Source: Chloroflexota bacterium (GTDB taxonomy: Bacteria > Chloroflexota > UBA6077 > CF-72). From it: 5,575 bases of DNA. The translations under genes and the position numbers were made by a program. The DNA lies in NCBI GenBank assembly GCA_019242065.1, contig JAFAWJ010000805.1, forward strand, positions 1 to 5,575, in the 5' to 3' direction. Below are positions 1-5,575 of the stretch, piece by piece (the first letter of the stretch is position 1; the number at the start of each line of letters is the position of its first letter). The notes under the pieces were generated by a model. It saw only the letters and a program-made list of their open reading frames with translations, did no database searches and was not told the origin of the DNA.

Positions 1-560
1 GCCGGCTGCCTGGCCCAGGCCAGGGCCGGATCGCGCTCGACGAATTCCTGAACGGCGGCACGCACGCGGCGCGCGTCCGCGAAGCGGAACGTGCGTTGGT
101 TGGAGTCCAGGAACTGGCGGATGGCGTCGTACAACTGCGCTTCCTGGCGGACCTGCCGCACGGTGCGGCCGACGGTATTGACGTAGCTCGCGGCGGCGGT
201 CACGGCGTGGCGGCACACATAGTCCTGGAGTCCGGCGCGGCCGGAGTAGCCCTCGCAGTGCTGAAACACGGAATGCAGTCCGTTGCCGGCGGCGCCAATC
301 ATCTGACGAACGAAGGCCTCGCCAGGACCGTCGACGTCGGCCAGAAACACCAGCTCGCTCGCGAAGGTATGTCCCTGGCTGTCTGTCGCGGAGGGGAGGA
401 TGAAAAAGCGGGCGAAGTGGACGTTCGGAAAGTTGCCGAACGGCACGAGGCTGTTGGCGGCGGGATTCTCGCCGGCGGTTTGCAGCAGCTGCTGGAGGTC
501 CGCTTCGTGGCCGCCGATCACGGGCGCAACGATGGTGGCGGCCGACTGGGTGGTGACCAC
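1..560 (-). CDS. Conserved uncharacterised protein, N-terminal 186 residues; runs off the left edge
   Basis: The minus strand is open without a stop from just after the TAG at 567-569 to the window edge. The first possible start is GTG at 560-558; no clear Shine-Dalgarno precedes it, so the start is tentative. Visible blocks are TIVAPV (residues 9-14), VPFGNFPNVHFARFFIL (39-55), LVFLADVDGP (70-79), HCEGY (101-105) and, near the edge, DPALAWARQP. The repeated strand-helix-strand pattern suggests a ferredoxin-like alpha+beta fold (inference). From memory, it resembles the N-terminal half of an uncharacterised bacterial family of roughly 450-500 residues, whose second half repeats a similar HFARW/YDG pattern after a hydrophobic stretch. 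No biochemical role is known to me. The opposite strand is also open over most of this stretch (96-836), but that product has no recognisable motifs. Coding on the minus strand is fairly sure; the family and the exact start are less so. Confidence 0.68.
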   Translation of the reverse strand, partial: MVTTQSAATIVAPVIGGHEADLQQLLQTAGENPAANSLVPFGNFPNVHFARFFILPSATDSQGHTFASELVFLADVDGPGEAFVRQMIGAAGNGLHSVFQHCEGYSGRAGLQDYVCRHAVTAAASYVNTVGRTVRQVRQEAQLYDAIRQFLDSNQRTFRFADARRVRAAVQEFVERDPALAWARQP

Positions 561-566
561 GGCGTT

Positions 567-841
567 CTAGGTGTTGAACTGCAGGACGAAGTTGATGGTT
601 TTCAGCGTGCCGTAGTAGACGATGCCCAGAAACGTGCCGGGGCTGACTTCGCGGATCTCGTCGCGCACCCGGTGGGCGACCAGCGAGGTCTTGGAGTAGT
701 CCAGGATGATGGCGGGTTGCGAGTCGAACCAGCTGGGCGCGACGTAGACGCGGGCTTTGATCAGATGCCAGCTCAGCGGGCCCACCTTGTTGAGCAGACA
801 GCCCTGCGGCGGAAGAGATCGTCCAGTTGGGACTGAGACAT
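567..841 (-). pseudogene. Remnant of a conserved uncharacterised gene: internal deletion and frameshift near the 5' end
   Basis: The conserved part is read from about position 806 down to the TAG at 569-567. It contains LLNKVGPLSWHLIKARVY, then APSWFDSQPAIILDYSKTSL, then VRDEIREVSPG and FLGIVYYGTLK. I recognise this as the C-terminal part of an uncharacterised family (around 180-200 residues, typically with PSWLDGK, IVLDYSKTSLVA and IRDEIREVAPGLYLG). In that frame the only common start is GTG at 785-783, which would give 72 residues and cut into the conserved region. A better N-terminus, MSQSQLDDLFRR, begins at ATG 841-839 but lies in another frame and stops at TGA 775-773. Joining the two frames near 805-810 would rebuild both ends of the family but skip roughly 40 residues expected between them. 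Hence I call it a decayed gene. The alternative is a short functional ORF from GTG 785. No good ribosome binding site is seen before either start. Confidence 0.55.
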
Positions 842-923
842 GGTCGTCAGATCAGTCACGCGCGCTCATAGTCTAGATCCGCTAAATCTCGAACGCTCGA
901 CGTTCATCAGGGTAATGACGTCG
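842..923. promoter_or_regulatory. Divergent intergenic region, possible promoters; 15-bp inverted repeat at 891-905
   Basis: This short gap separates the minus-strand remnant (ATG at 841) from the plus-strand zinc-ribbon gene. It is more AT-rich than its surroundings around 865-890. It holds a perfect 5-bp inverted repeat with a 5-nt spacer, GAACG-ctcga-CGTTC, at 891-905, which could be an operator or chance. AGGG at 909-912 may be the ribosome binding site of the zinc-ribbon gene. I could not pick out a convincing -35/-10 pair on either strand. Confidence 0.25.
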
Positions 924-1157
924 ATGCTTGCTCAACGTGACGAAGAGCCCCGCCAGCGCGTGCGCATCGCCTGGCTGGAGCTGAGCTGTCTGCCGTGTGG
1001 TGAGGTGGCTGGATTCATTGAGGACGATCGGATTGTGCGCCCGGTGTATCCCGGCGGCATCGTGCTGGAACGCGGCAAGCCGCGCTGCGGACGGTGCAAC
1101 GCGCTGCTGTTCGGCGGCCAGCGCGGCGTGGCGATCTCGCGGGCGGATATCGGCTAA
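924..1157 (+). CDS. Small zinc-ribbon-like protein with two CxxC pairs (77 aa)
   Basis: The reading frame encodes a short soluble protein with C22-L-P-C25 and C55-G-R-C58, about 30 residues apart. This is the usual layout of a zinc ribbon, where four cysteines hold one structural zinc. Between them lies a strand-rich stretch with charged residues (FIEDDRIVRPVYPGG), and the second pair is followed by NALLFG. There is no signal peptide or membrane segment. I chose ATG 924 because AGGG at 909-912 sits 11 nt upstream; ATG 915 is also in frame and would add three residues, with the AGGG only 2 nt away. The same frame stays open upstream to about 840, but that extension overlaps the divergent gene's start and looks non-coding. 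The gene converges on the LLM oxidoreductase gene, with 19 nt between the stop codons. I do not recognise the family; nucleic-acid or protein binding would be a guess. The minus-strand ORF across 882-1163 is the competing reading and has no recognisable motifs. Confidence 0.6.
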   Translation: MLAQRDEEPRQRVRIAWLELSCLPCGEVAGFIEDDRIVRPVYPGGIVLERGKPRCGRCNALLFGGQRGVAISRADIG

Positions 1158-1176
1158 AGCCACCCGCGGGCGACCG

Positions 1177-2115
1177 CTACAGGGTTTGTGCCAGCAGTGG
1201 CAGCATCTGGCGGTGGAGCTCGCAGTTGACCGAGACCATCATGCGGGCAATGCCGGCCTCTTCGAGGGCCGCGAGCTGGGTGCGGACGTCGGCGGGCGTG
1301 CCGCTCAGCCACGTCGTCATGTCGTCCATCATGCGCACGTACTGAGGGTTGGCCCTGCGGTAGGTACGCAGGTGCTCCTCGACGTCCGCGGCGGTGCCGC
1401 CTACCGCGACCGGCGCGAAGGCCGAAAGCGCCACCGAGCGCGGGTCGCGGTTGCTGGCGCGGCACGCGGCATCCAGCAGCGAGCGCACGTGGCGCACCTC
1501 CTCAGGTGTCGGCTGACCGATGACGTACTCGTCGGCGTAGCGCGCCGCCAGCTTCGGCAGCCGCTGGGAGGTGGTCCGACCGCCGACGATGATCGTCGGG
1601 CGCGGTTGCTGGACTGGCTTCGGCGTGAAGCTGGCGGCCTGCAGGGTGTATGCGGGGCCAGAATGCGAGAAGGGATCCTGGCTCCACAGGCCGGTGATGA
1701 CCTGGAGCTGCTCCTGGAGTAGGTCTGCGCGACGGGAGGGCGCGGGGAAGGCAAAGCCGAAGGCGGCATGCTCGGGCTCCAGCCAGCCGGCACCGATGCC
1801 CAGTTCGGCGCGGCCGTCGCTCAGGTGATCGAGCGTGGCGGCCATCTTGGCCAGGACGACGGGGTGCCGAAACGTGACCGGGCTGACCAGCGTGCCGAGG
1901 CGGATGCTGCGCGTCTCACGCGCGAGGCCGGCGAGATACATCCAGGCATCGGCGGAGATGGGCTGGCCGGCGTACTGGTCGAGCGGGCCAGATGGGTAAT
2001 AGTGCTCGGCCAGGAGCGAGGCGTCGAAGCCAAGGGCCTCGGCGTCGCGTGTCATCGCCAGCGTCTCGGGGTACGACAGACCCTCCTGGATCTCTATCGA
2101 AAGACACAGTTTCAA
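1177..2115 (-). CDS. LLM class (luciferase-like) flavin/F420-dependent oxidoreductase
   Basis: The 312-residue product belongs to the bacterial luciferase-like superfamily, single-domain TIM-barrel oxidoreductases using FMN or coenzyme F420. Hallmarks in order are the first strand KLCLSIEIQEG (2-12), the early barrel segment LGFDASLLAEHYYP (28-41), GTLVSPVTFRHP (74-85), then LDHLSDGRAELGIGAGW (95-111) followed by EPEHAAFGFAFP (113-124). PRPTIIVGG (171-179) is the usual strand near the cofactor phosphate. The C-terminal part ends with a GTPADV segment and a helix, as in the F420-type subfamilies. Substrate and cofactor cannot be read from the sequence. I place the start at TTG 2115 because the protein then begins M-K-L just before the first barrel strand, 10 nt after the nadA stop. 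A GTG at 2169 is in frame but would add 18 poorly conserved residues inside nadA. No strong ribosome binding site is seen at either start, so expression may rely on coupling to nadA. Confidence 0.92.
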   Translation of the reverse strand: MKLCLSIEIQEGLSYPETLAMTRDAEALGFDASLLAEHYYPSGPLDQYAGQPISADAWMYLAGLARETRSIRLGTLVSPVTFRHPVVLAKMAATLDHLSDGRAELGIGAGWLEPEHAAFGFAFPAPSRRADLLQEQLQVITGLWSQDPFSHSGPAYTLQAASFTPKPVQQPRPTIIVGGRTTSQRLPKLAARYADEYVIGQPTPEEVRHVRSLLDAACRASNRDPRSVALSAFAPVAVGGTAADVEEHLRTYRRANPQYVRMMDDMTTWLSGTPADVRTQLAALEEAGIARMMVSVNCELHRQMLPLLAQTL

Positions 2116-2125
2116 GGGCGCGACA

Positions 2126-3079
2126 TTACACGTGGATGGCGAGCATGCGATCAATCGCCACGCGCGCACGGGAAGCGATGTCAGGGGCGATCTCGACGGT
2201 AGGCGACATTTCGCGCAGGGTGGCGCGCACTTTTTCGAGGGTGATCTGCTTCATGTAGCGGCACACGGCGCCGTCGTCGGCGGCGACGAAGTGACGGTCG
2301 GGGATTTCTTTGTGCAGGCGGTGCAGGATGCCCGTCTCGGTGGCCACGATGAAGGTGGACGCGGGCGAGGAGGCCGCGTGTTTGACCATGCCTTCGGTGG
2401 ACAGCACGTAGGTGTTCGGATTCATCGCGCCGCGGCCGTTGGCCCAGACGCAGGCGCTGGCGCAGCCGCACTCGGGATGGATCAGCAGGTCGGCCGACGG
2501 CAGGGCCTCCTGACGGGCGCGGACCTCCTCGGGTCGGATGCCGGCGTGCACGTGACATTCGCCGAGCCAGATGTGCATGTTGTCGCGACCGGTGCGCTCC
2601 TTGAGCCACGAGCCCAGGAACTGGTCGGGCAGGAACAGGATCTCCTGGTCGGCGGGGATCGAGCGCACGACAGACTCGGCGTTGCCGCTGGTGACGCAGT
2701 AGTCGGACTCGGCTTTGATCTCGGCGGTGGTATTCACGTAGCTGACGACGACTGCGCCCGGGTGCTCGGCTTTCCACTGGCGCAGGTCGCGCAGGGTAAT
2801 GGAATCGGCCAGCGAGCAGCCGGCGGTCGGGTCCGGACTGAGCACGATGCGCTCAGGGTTGACGATCTTGGCCGTCTCGGCCATGAAGTACACGCCGCAC
2901 ATGACGATGACCGGCGCGTCGGTCTTGCACGCCTCGATGGCCAGTCCGAGTGAGTCGCCGACGAAATCGGCCACGTCCTGGATTTCAGGGACCTGGTAGT
3001 TGTGTGCCAGGATCACGGCGTTGCGCTCGCGCGCCAGGTGCCGCACGGCGGACTGCAGAGCAGTTGGCGAAGCGGTCAT
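2126..3079 (-). CDS. nadA: Quinolinate synthase NadA
   Basis: This enzyme condenses iminoaspartate with dihydroxyacetone phosphate to give quinolinate, in the cytoplasm, using an oxygen-sensitive 4Fe-4S cluster. The 317-residue protein has all three cluster cysteines expected for the family: C88 in TAGCSLAD, C175 in LGECHVHAG and C273 in GAVCRYMK. They close the three pseudo-repeated domains. Other family signatures are AHNYQVPEIQDVADFVGDSL (25-44), MCGVYFMAETAKI (60-72), SYVNTTAEIKAESDYCVTS (113-131), FLPDQFLG (149-156), and HPECGC (201-206) with the substrate-binding H201 and E203. MNPNTYVLSTEGM (219-231) leads into the third domain. Length is typical and no residue appears missing. The ATG shares one base with the nadC stop (TGATG), so the two are translationally coupled. 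NadA uses the unstable iminoaspartate made by NadB two genes upstream. Confidence 0.98.
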   Translation of the reverse strand: MTASPTALQSAVRHLARERNAVILAHNYQVPEIQDVADFVGDSLGLAIEACKTDAPVIVMCGVYFMAETAKIVNPERIVLSPDPTAGCSLADSITLRDLRQWKAEHPGAVVVSYVNTTAEIKAESDYCVTSGNAESVVRSIPADQEILFLPDQFLGSWLKERTGRDNMHIWLGECHVHAGIRPEEVRARQEALPSADLLIHPECGCASACVWANGRGAMNPNTYVLSTEGMVKHAASSPASTFIVATETGILHRLHKEIPDRHFVAADDGAVCRYMKQITLEKVRATLREMSPTVEIAPDIASRARVAIDRMLAIHV

Positions 3080-3963
3080 CAGACCAGGACCTCCAGGGAA
3101 AAATCGAGTACGCCGGCGGAGTGGGTGAGCGCACCCAGGGACACGAAGTCCACGCCGGTTCGCGCGACCTCGGCCAGGTTGTCGAGGCTGATGCCGCCGC
3201 TGGCTTCCAGGCGCGCTCGGCCGTTCGTCTGCGCGACGGCCTGGCGCAGCAGGTCGAGAGAGAAGTTGTCGAGCAGGATCAGGCTCGCGCCGGCGCGCAG
3301 TGCCTCGTCAAGTTCGGGCAGCGTGGTGACCTCGACTTCGACGACCTGACCCGGCGCGGCACGGCGCATGGCGGCGGTCACCGCCGGGGTAATGCCGCCC
3401 GCGGCGCGGATGTGGTTTTCTTTGATCAGGAAGCCGTCGTCGAGGCCGGCGCGGTGATTGCTGGCGCCGCCGACGCGGACCGCGTATTTCTCCAGCACGC
3501 GCAGGCCAGGCGTCGTCTTGCGGGTGTCGATCACGCGCGCTCGCGTGCCGGCCACCAACTCGCTGGCTTTGCGACTGGCACTCGCGACGCCGGAGAGACG
3601 TTGGAGGAATTTGAGGGCGGTGCGTTCGCCAGTCAGGACGGCCTCGGCGGGACCGGTGATGCGGGCAACAACCCGGCGGCGGTCAGTTGAAAACGAGCCT
3701 TCCTGGACCGAGCGTGTGACATCGACACGCGGGTCGATGGCGTGAAAGACGGCTTCGACCACCGGCAGGCCGCACACGACGCCGGGCGCCTTTTGCAGGA
3801 TCTCGGCGGTGGCGGTGGCGGTGGCGCGGACGGTTGACTCGGTGGTGATGTCGCCACGGCCGATGTCTTCGTTGAGGGCCAGGCGAATGATGGCCTGGAC
3901 GTCGGCACTGGCCGGAAAGGTGGCGGCGCCGACAGCTGGCGGGGCGGAGACGAGCGTGGTCAT
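3079..3963 (-). CDS. nadC: Nicotinate-nucleotide (quinolinate) pyrophosphorylase, carboxylating, NadC
   Basis: NadC converts quinolinate and PRPP to nicotinate mononucleotide, CO2 and pyrophosphate, the step where the de novo route joins the shared NAD pathway. The 294-residue protein shows the full family pattern: NEDIGRGDITTE (31-42), ERTALKFLQRLSGVA (113-127), DTRKTTPGLR (146-155), EKYAVRVGGASNHR (158-171), DDGFLIKENHI (175-185), VEVEVTTLPE, LLDNFS, EASGGISLDNL and GVDFVSLGALTHS near the C-terminus. R114, R148, K149, H170, R171 and K181 match the substrate-binding Arg105, Arg139, Lys140, His161, Arg162 and Lys172 of the Mycobacterium tuberculosis enzyme at a constant offset of nine. The extra residues are an N-terminal extension of low complexity. 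Residues 47-53 are an alternating Ala-Thr run encoded by a hexanucleotide repeat. The ATG overlaps the nadB stop by 4 nt (ATGA), and the stop overlaps nadA. Confidence 0.98.
   Translation of the reverse strand: MTTLVSAPPAVGAATFPASADVQAIIRLALNEDIGRGDITTESTVRATATATAEILQKAPGVVCGLPVVEAVFHAIDPRVDVTRSVQEGSFSTDRRRVVARITGPAEAVLTGERTALKFLQRLSGVASASRKASELVAGTRARVIDTRKTTPGLRVLEKYAVRVGGASNHRAGLDDGFLIKENHIRAAGGITPAVTAAMRRAAPGQVVEVEVTTLPELDEALRAGASLILLDNFSLDLLRQAVAQTNGRARLEASGGISLDNLAEVARTGVDFVSLGALTHSAGVLDFSLEVLV
3805..3825. repeat. Hexanucleotide tandem repeat (GGCGGT x3.5) inside nadC
   Basis: Three and a half perfect copies of GGCGGT on the plus strand encode Ala-Thr-Ala-Thr-Ala-Thr-Ala (residues 47-53 of NadC) on the minus strand. 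A change in copy number would keep the reading frame. It falls in the N-terminal domain, away from the active-site motifs. Confidence 0.8.
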
Positions 3964-5513
3964 TCGCGGACCTCCTCGAAGACGGGTTGGTGGCCGAGCC
4001 GCCAGTGGATGCGTCCGCGCCAGGCGGGATCTGGCTCGGGGTAGTCGGTGCGGAAGTGAGCGCCGCGGCTTTCGGTTCGCAGCAGGGCGGCGCGGGCGAT
4101 CAGAGCGGCGACGTTGTGGTCGGGGCCGAGGGTGGCGAGGAGTTGCACGAGGCTGTGGGCGCTGCGTTCGACGCCGACGTTTCGGTCGAGGGCGGTGCCC
4201 AGACAGGCTATGGCGGCGCCGCGCGACGAAGTGTCCAGGTCGTCGTCAGTTGGGAGCGGGCGTGTGTCCCAGTGCGCGGCTGCGTCGGGCGGATCGGCCA
4301 GGGCGGCTTCGGCCGTGCGCGCGCCAAAAACCAGGCACTCCAGCAGCGAGTTGGACGCCAGGCGGTTGGCACCCTGCACGCCGCTGCAGGCGGTCTCGCC
4401 GGCGGCGTACAGGCCTGGCACGTCGGTGCGGCCGGCGGTGTCGGTACGGATGCCGCCCATGCAGTAGTGGGCCGCCGGCGCAACCGGCAGGCGATCGCGG
4501 GCCAGGTCCAGGCCGCAGGTGTCCAGGACTTTGGTCGCGAGACCACTGAAGTGGGCATGCACGCGGTCGGGATCGAGGTGGCGCAGGCTCAGGTAGACGG
4601 AGCGGTTGTTGGCAAGCTCGCGATGCAGTGCGCGGGCGAGGACGTCGCGGGGCAGGAGCGGATCGACCAGGTCGTGGTTGTCAGCGTCGATGAGGCGGGC
4701 GCCTTCGCCGCGCAGGGCTTCGGAGAGCAGGAGCGCGGGGGCGTCGGGCAGCGACAGTGCGGTGGGGTGGAACTGGACGAACTCGAGGTCGGCCAGGGTG
4801 GCGCCGGCATGGTAGGCGAGGGCCAGGCCGCTGCCGCGCGTTTCGGGGGCGTTGGTGGTGCGCGACCACAGGGCCGCGTAGCCGCCGGTGGCGAGGATCA
4901 CCGAGCGGGCGGACATACGCCGCAGCGCTGCCGCTCGCGGCGCGCGCGAGAGGGTGATTTCACTAGCAACGTCAAGTCCGGGGCGCGAGCAGGTGACTTC
5001 CACGCCGGTTACGCGACCGTTCTGCACGGTCAGGGCGGTGACCGGGGAATGGTCGAATAGCTGGATGTCCGGGTGGGCCTGCGCGCGCGCGAGCAGTGCG
5101 CACGTCAGCACCTGGCCGCTGGCGCCGCCGCCGGCGTGCAGGATGCGGCGGCGCGAGTGGCCGGCTTCCAGGCCGAGGTCGTCGGCGAACGGCACGCCGG
5201 CGGCGCGCAAGCGCTGGACCGCGGTCGGGCCGTCGTGGGTCAGGACGTCGACAGCGCGGGCATCGTTCAGGCCAGCGCCGACGAGCAGGGTGTCCTGGGT
5301 GTGCTGCGCCGGCGTGTCGTCGGCGCCAATCGCGGAGGCGATGCCGCCCTGGGCGCGCGGGCTGGAGCCTGAGAGCAGGGGGCCGGCGGCGAGCACGGCG
5401 ACGCGGGCGCCGAGGTCGGCGGCGCGCAAGGCGGCCGAGAGGCCGGCGGCGCCCGAGCCGACCACGATCAAATCAAAATGCTGCCCGGCGGCGCCGGCGG
5501 GGAAGACGGTCAT
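3960..5513 (-). CDS. nadB: L-aspartate oxidase NadB
   Basis: NadB is an FAD enzyme that oxidises L-aspartate to iminoaspartate, the first step of bacterial de novo NAD synthesis. The 517-residue protein is close to the usual family length. The FAD dinucleotide-binding motif is GSGAAGLSAA (19-28), followed by RAQGGIASA (53-61). The substrate-domain signatures are FVQFHPTAL (245-253) and LLSEALRGEGA (262-272), then RDVLARAL (289-296). PAAHYCMGGIRTD (346-358) and GLYAAGETACSGVQGANRL (367-385) complete them. H249, E265, R294, H349 and R384 correspond to His244, Glu260, Arg290, His351 and Arg386 of the Escherichia coli enzyme. The neighbouring Thr259 is replaced conservatively by S264. These residues and HFRTDYPEPD near the C-terminus distinguish NadB from succinate dehydrogenase or fumarate reductase flavoproteins. 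About 25 extra residues, rich in Arg and Ala, lie before VILATGG (205-211). The start ATG overlaps the stop of an upstream ORF by 4 nt and has no strong ribosome binding site of its own, which suggests coupling. Confidence 0.98.
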   Translation of the reverse strand: MTVFPAGAAGQHFDLIVVGSGAAGLSAALRAADLGARVAVLAAGPLLSGSSPRAQGGIASAIGADDTPAQHTQDTLLVGAGLNDARAVDVLTHDGPTAVQRLRAAGVPFADDLGLEAGHSRRRILHAGGGASGQVLTCALLARAQAHPDIQLFDHSPVTALTVQNGRVTGVEVTCSRPGLDVASEITLSRAPRAAALRRMSARSVILATGGYAALWSRTTNAPETRGSGLALAYHAGATLADLEFVQFHPTALSLPDAPALLLSEALRGEGARLIDADNHDLVDPLLPRDVLARALHRELANNRSVYLSLRHLDPDRVHAHFSGLATKVLDTCGLDLARDRLPVAPAAHYCMGGIRTDTAGRTDVPGLYAAGETACSGVQGANRLASNSLLECLVFGARTAEAALADPPDAAAHWDTRPLPTDDDLDTSSRGAAIACLGTALDRNVGVERSAHSLVQLLATLGPDHNVAALIARAALLRTESRGAHFRTDYPEPDPAWRGRIHWRLGHQPVFEEVRE

Positions 5514-5575
5514 GAGGCATCTGGCAGGGCGGCCAGGTTGTGTCGAAAGCGTGCCGCCGAGTCCCAGCGCAGCTC
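5510..5575 (-). CDS. C-terminal end (21 residues) of an unidentified gene coupled to nadB
   Basis: From the right edge the minus strand reads ELRWDSAARFRHNLAALPDA followed by Ser and TGA at 5512-5510. The stop overlaps the nadB start as ATGA, the same 4-nt overlap seen at the next junction, which supports this being a real gene end in the same operon. The fragment is helical and basic. It is too short for me to assign a family. The operon position makes a role near NAD metabolism or its regulation possible, but this is only inference. Confidence 0.6.
   Translation of the reverse strand, partial: ELRWDSAARFRHNLAALPDAS

Noticed and set aside
567..569. Stop-codon recoding (pyrrolysine-type read-through) at the TAG
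   Set aside because: Nothing in the window supports amber recoding; a gene boundary or a nonsense mutation is simpler.
96..836. Long plus-strand ORF (246 residues) opposite the uncharacterised minus-strand genes
   Set aside because: Its product shows no recognisable motifs and is antisense to sequence with clear conserved protein blocks; long antisense frames are expected at this GC content.
882..1163. Minus-strand ORF of 93 residues over the zinc-ribbon gene
   Set aside because: It has no motif, whereas the plus frame has two CxxC pairs and a plausible start. This is not certain.
1161..1176. CCCGCGGG palindrome at 1163-1170 between convergent stops as a terminator
   Set aside because: It has no loop and no T-run on either side, and the stem is too short to call.
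2132..2953. Plus-strand ORF of 273 residues antisense to nadA
   Set aside because: nadA on the other strand has all its cluster cysteines and signatures; the antisense product is Gly/Ala/Asp-rich without a motif.
2950..3690. Plus-strand ORF antisense to nadC
   Set aside because: It is a shadow of an intact nadC with all active-site residues.
3662..3720. Local compensated frameshift in NadC around residues 82-101, where SFSTDRRRVVARITG departs from the usual pattern
   Set aside because: The frame is intact and the flanking motifs align at a constant spacing, so ordinary divergence is enough.
3987..5060. Plus-strand ORF of 357 residues antisense to nadB
   Set aside because: It is a shadow of intact nadB; composition is typical of antisense GC-rich frames.
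1..5575. CRISPR arrays, tRNA or rRNA genes, insertion sequences, phage genes
   Set aside because: I found no direct-repeat array, RNA gene signature, transposase motif or terminal inverted repeats by eye.

Overview
This is a GC-rich bacterial window, dense in genes and mostly transcribed on the minus strand. Its core is a complete set for de novo synthesis of the NAD ring. Read in the direction of transcription (right to left), the order is: the last 21 codons of an unidentified gene, nadB (L-aspartate oxidase), nadC (quinolinate phosphoribosyltransferase), nadA (quinolinate synthase), then a luciferase-like (LLM class) flavin or F420-dependent oxidoreductase. The upstream fragment/nadB, nadB/nadC and nadC/nadA junctions overlap by 4, 4 and 1 nt, and the nadA/LLM gap is about 10 nt, so this looks like one translationally coupled operon. 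Its promoter lies beyond the right edge.

Together NadB (aspartate to iminoaspartate), NadA (iminoaspartate plus dihydroxyacetone phosphate to quinolinate, on a 4Fe-4S cluster) and NadC (quinolinate plus PRPP to nicotinate mononucleotide) form the whole aspartate route to NaMN. The LLM enzyme has no visible link to NAD synthesis beyond its position.

The left 1.2 kb is less tidy. A small plus-strand gene (about 924-1157) encodes a 77-residue protein with two CxxC pairs, probably a zinc ribbon, and converges on the LLM gene. Divergent from it, on the minus strand, is the remnant of a conserved uncharacterised gene (567-841). Its plausible N-terminus and conserved C-terminal part lie in different frames and a middle segment appears to be missing. 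It ends at a TAG, and 6 nt further on in the same frame a second conserved uncharacterised gene begins and runs off the left edge (560 to 1).

The organism cannot be fixed from the sequence. High GC, a BCA-type nad operon, and an F420/FMN LLM oxidoreductase beside small zinc-ribbon and uncharacterised genes would fit Chloroflexota or an actinobacterial-type genome, but this is a weak inference. I saw no RNA gene, CRISPR array, insertion sequence or phage gene, and no convincing new system. The parts most worth a second look are the broken and adjacent uncharacterised genes at the left and the unidentified gene coupled to nadB at the right.
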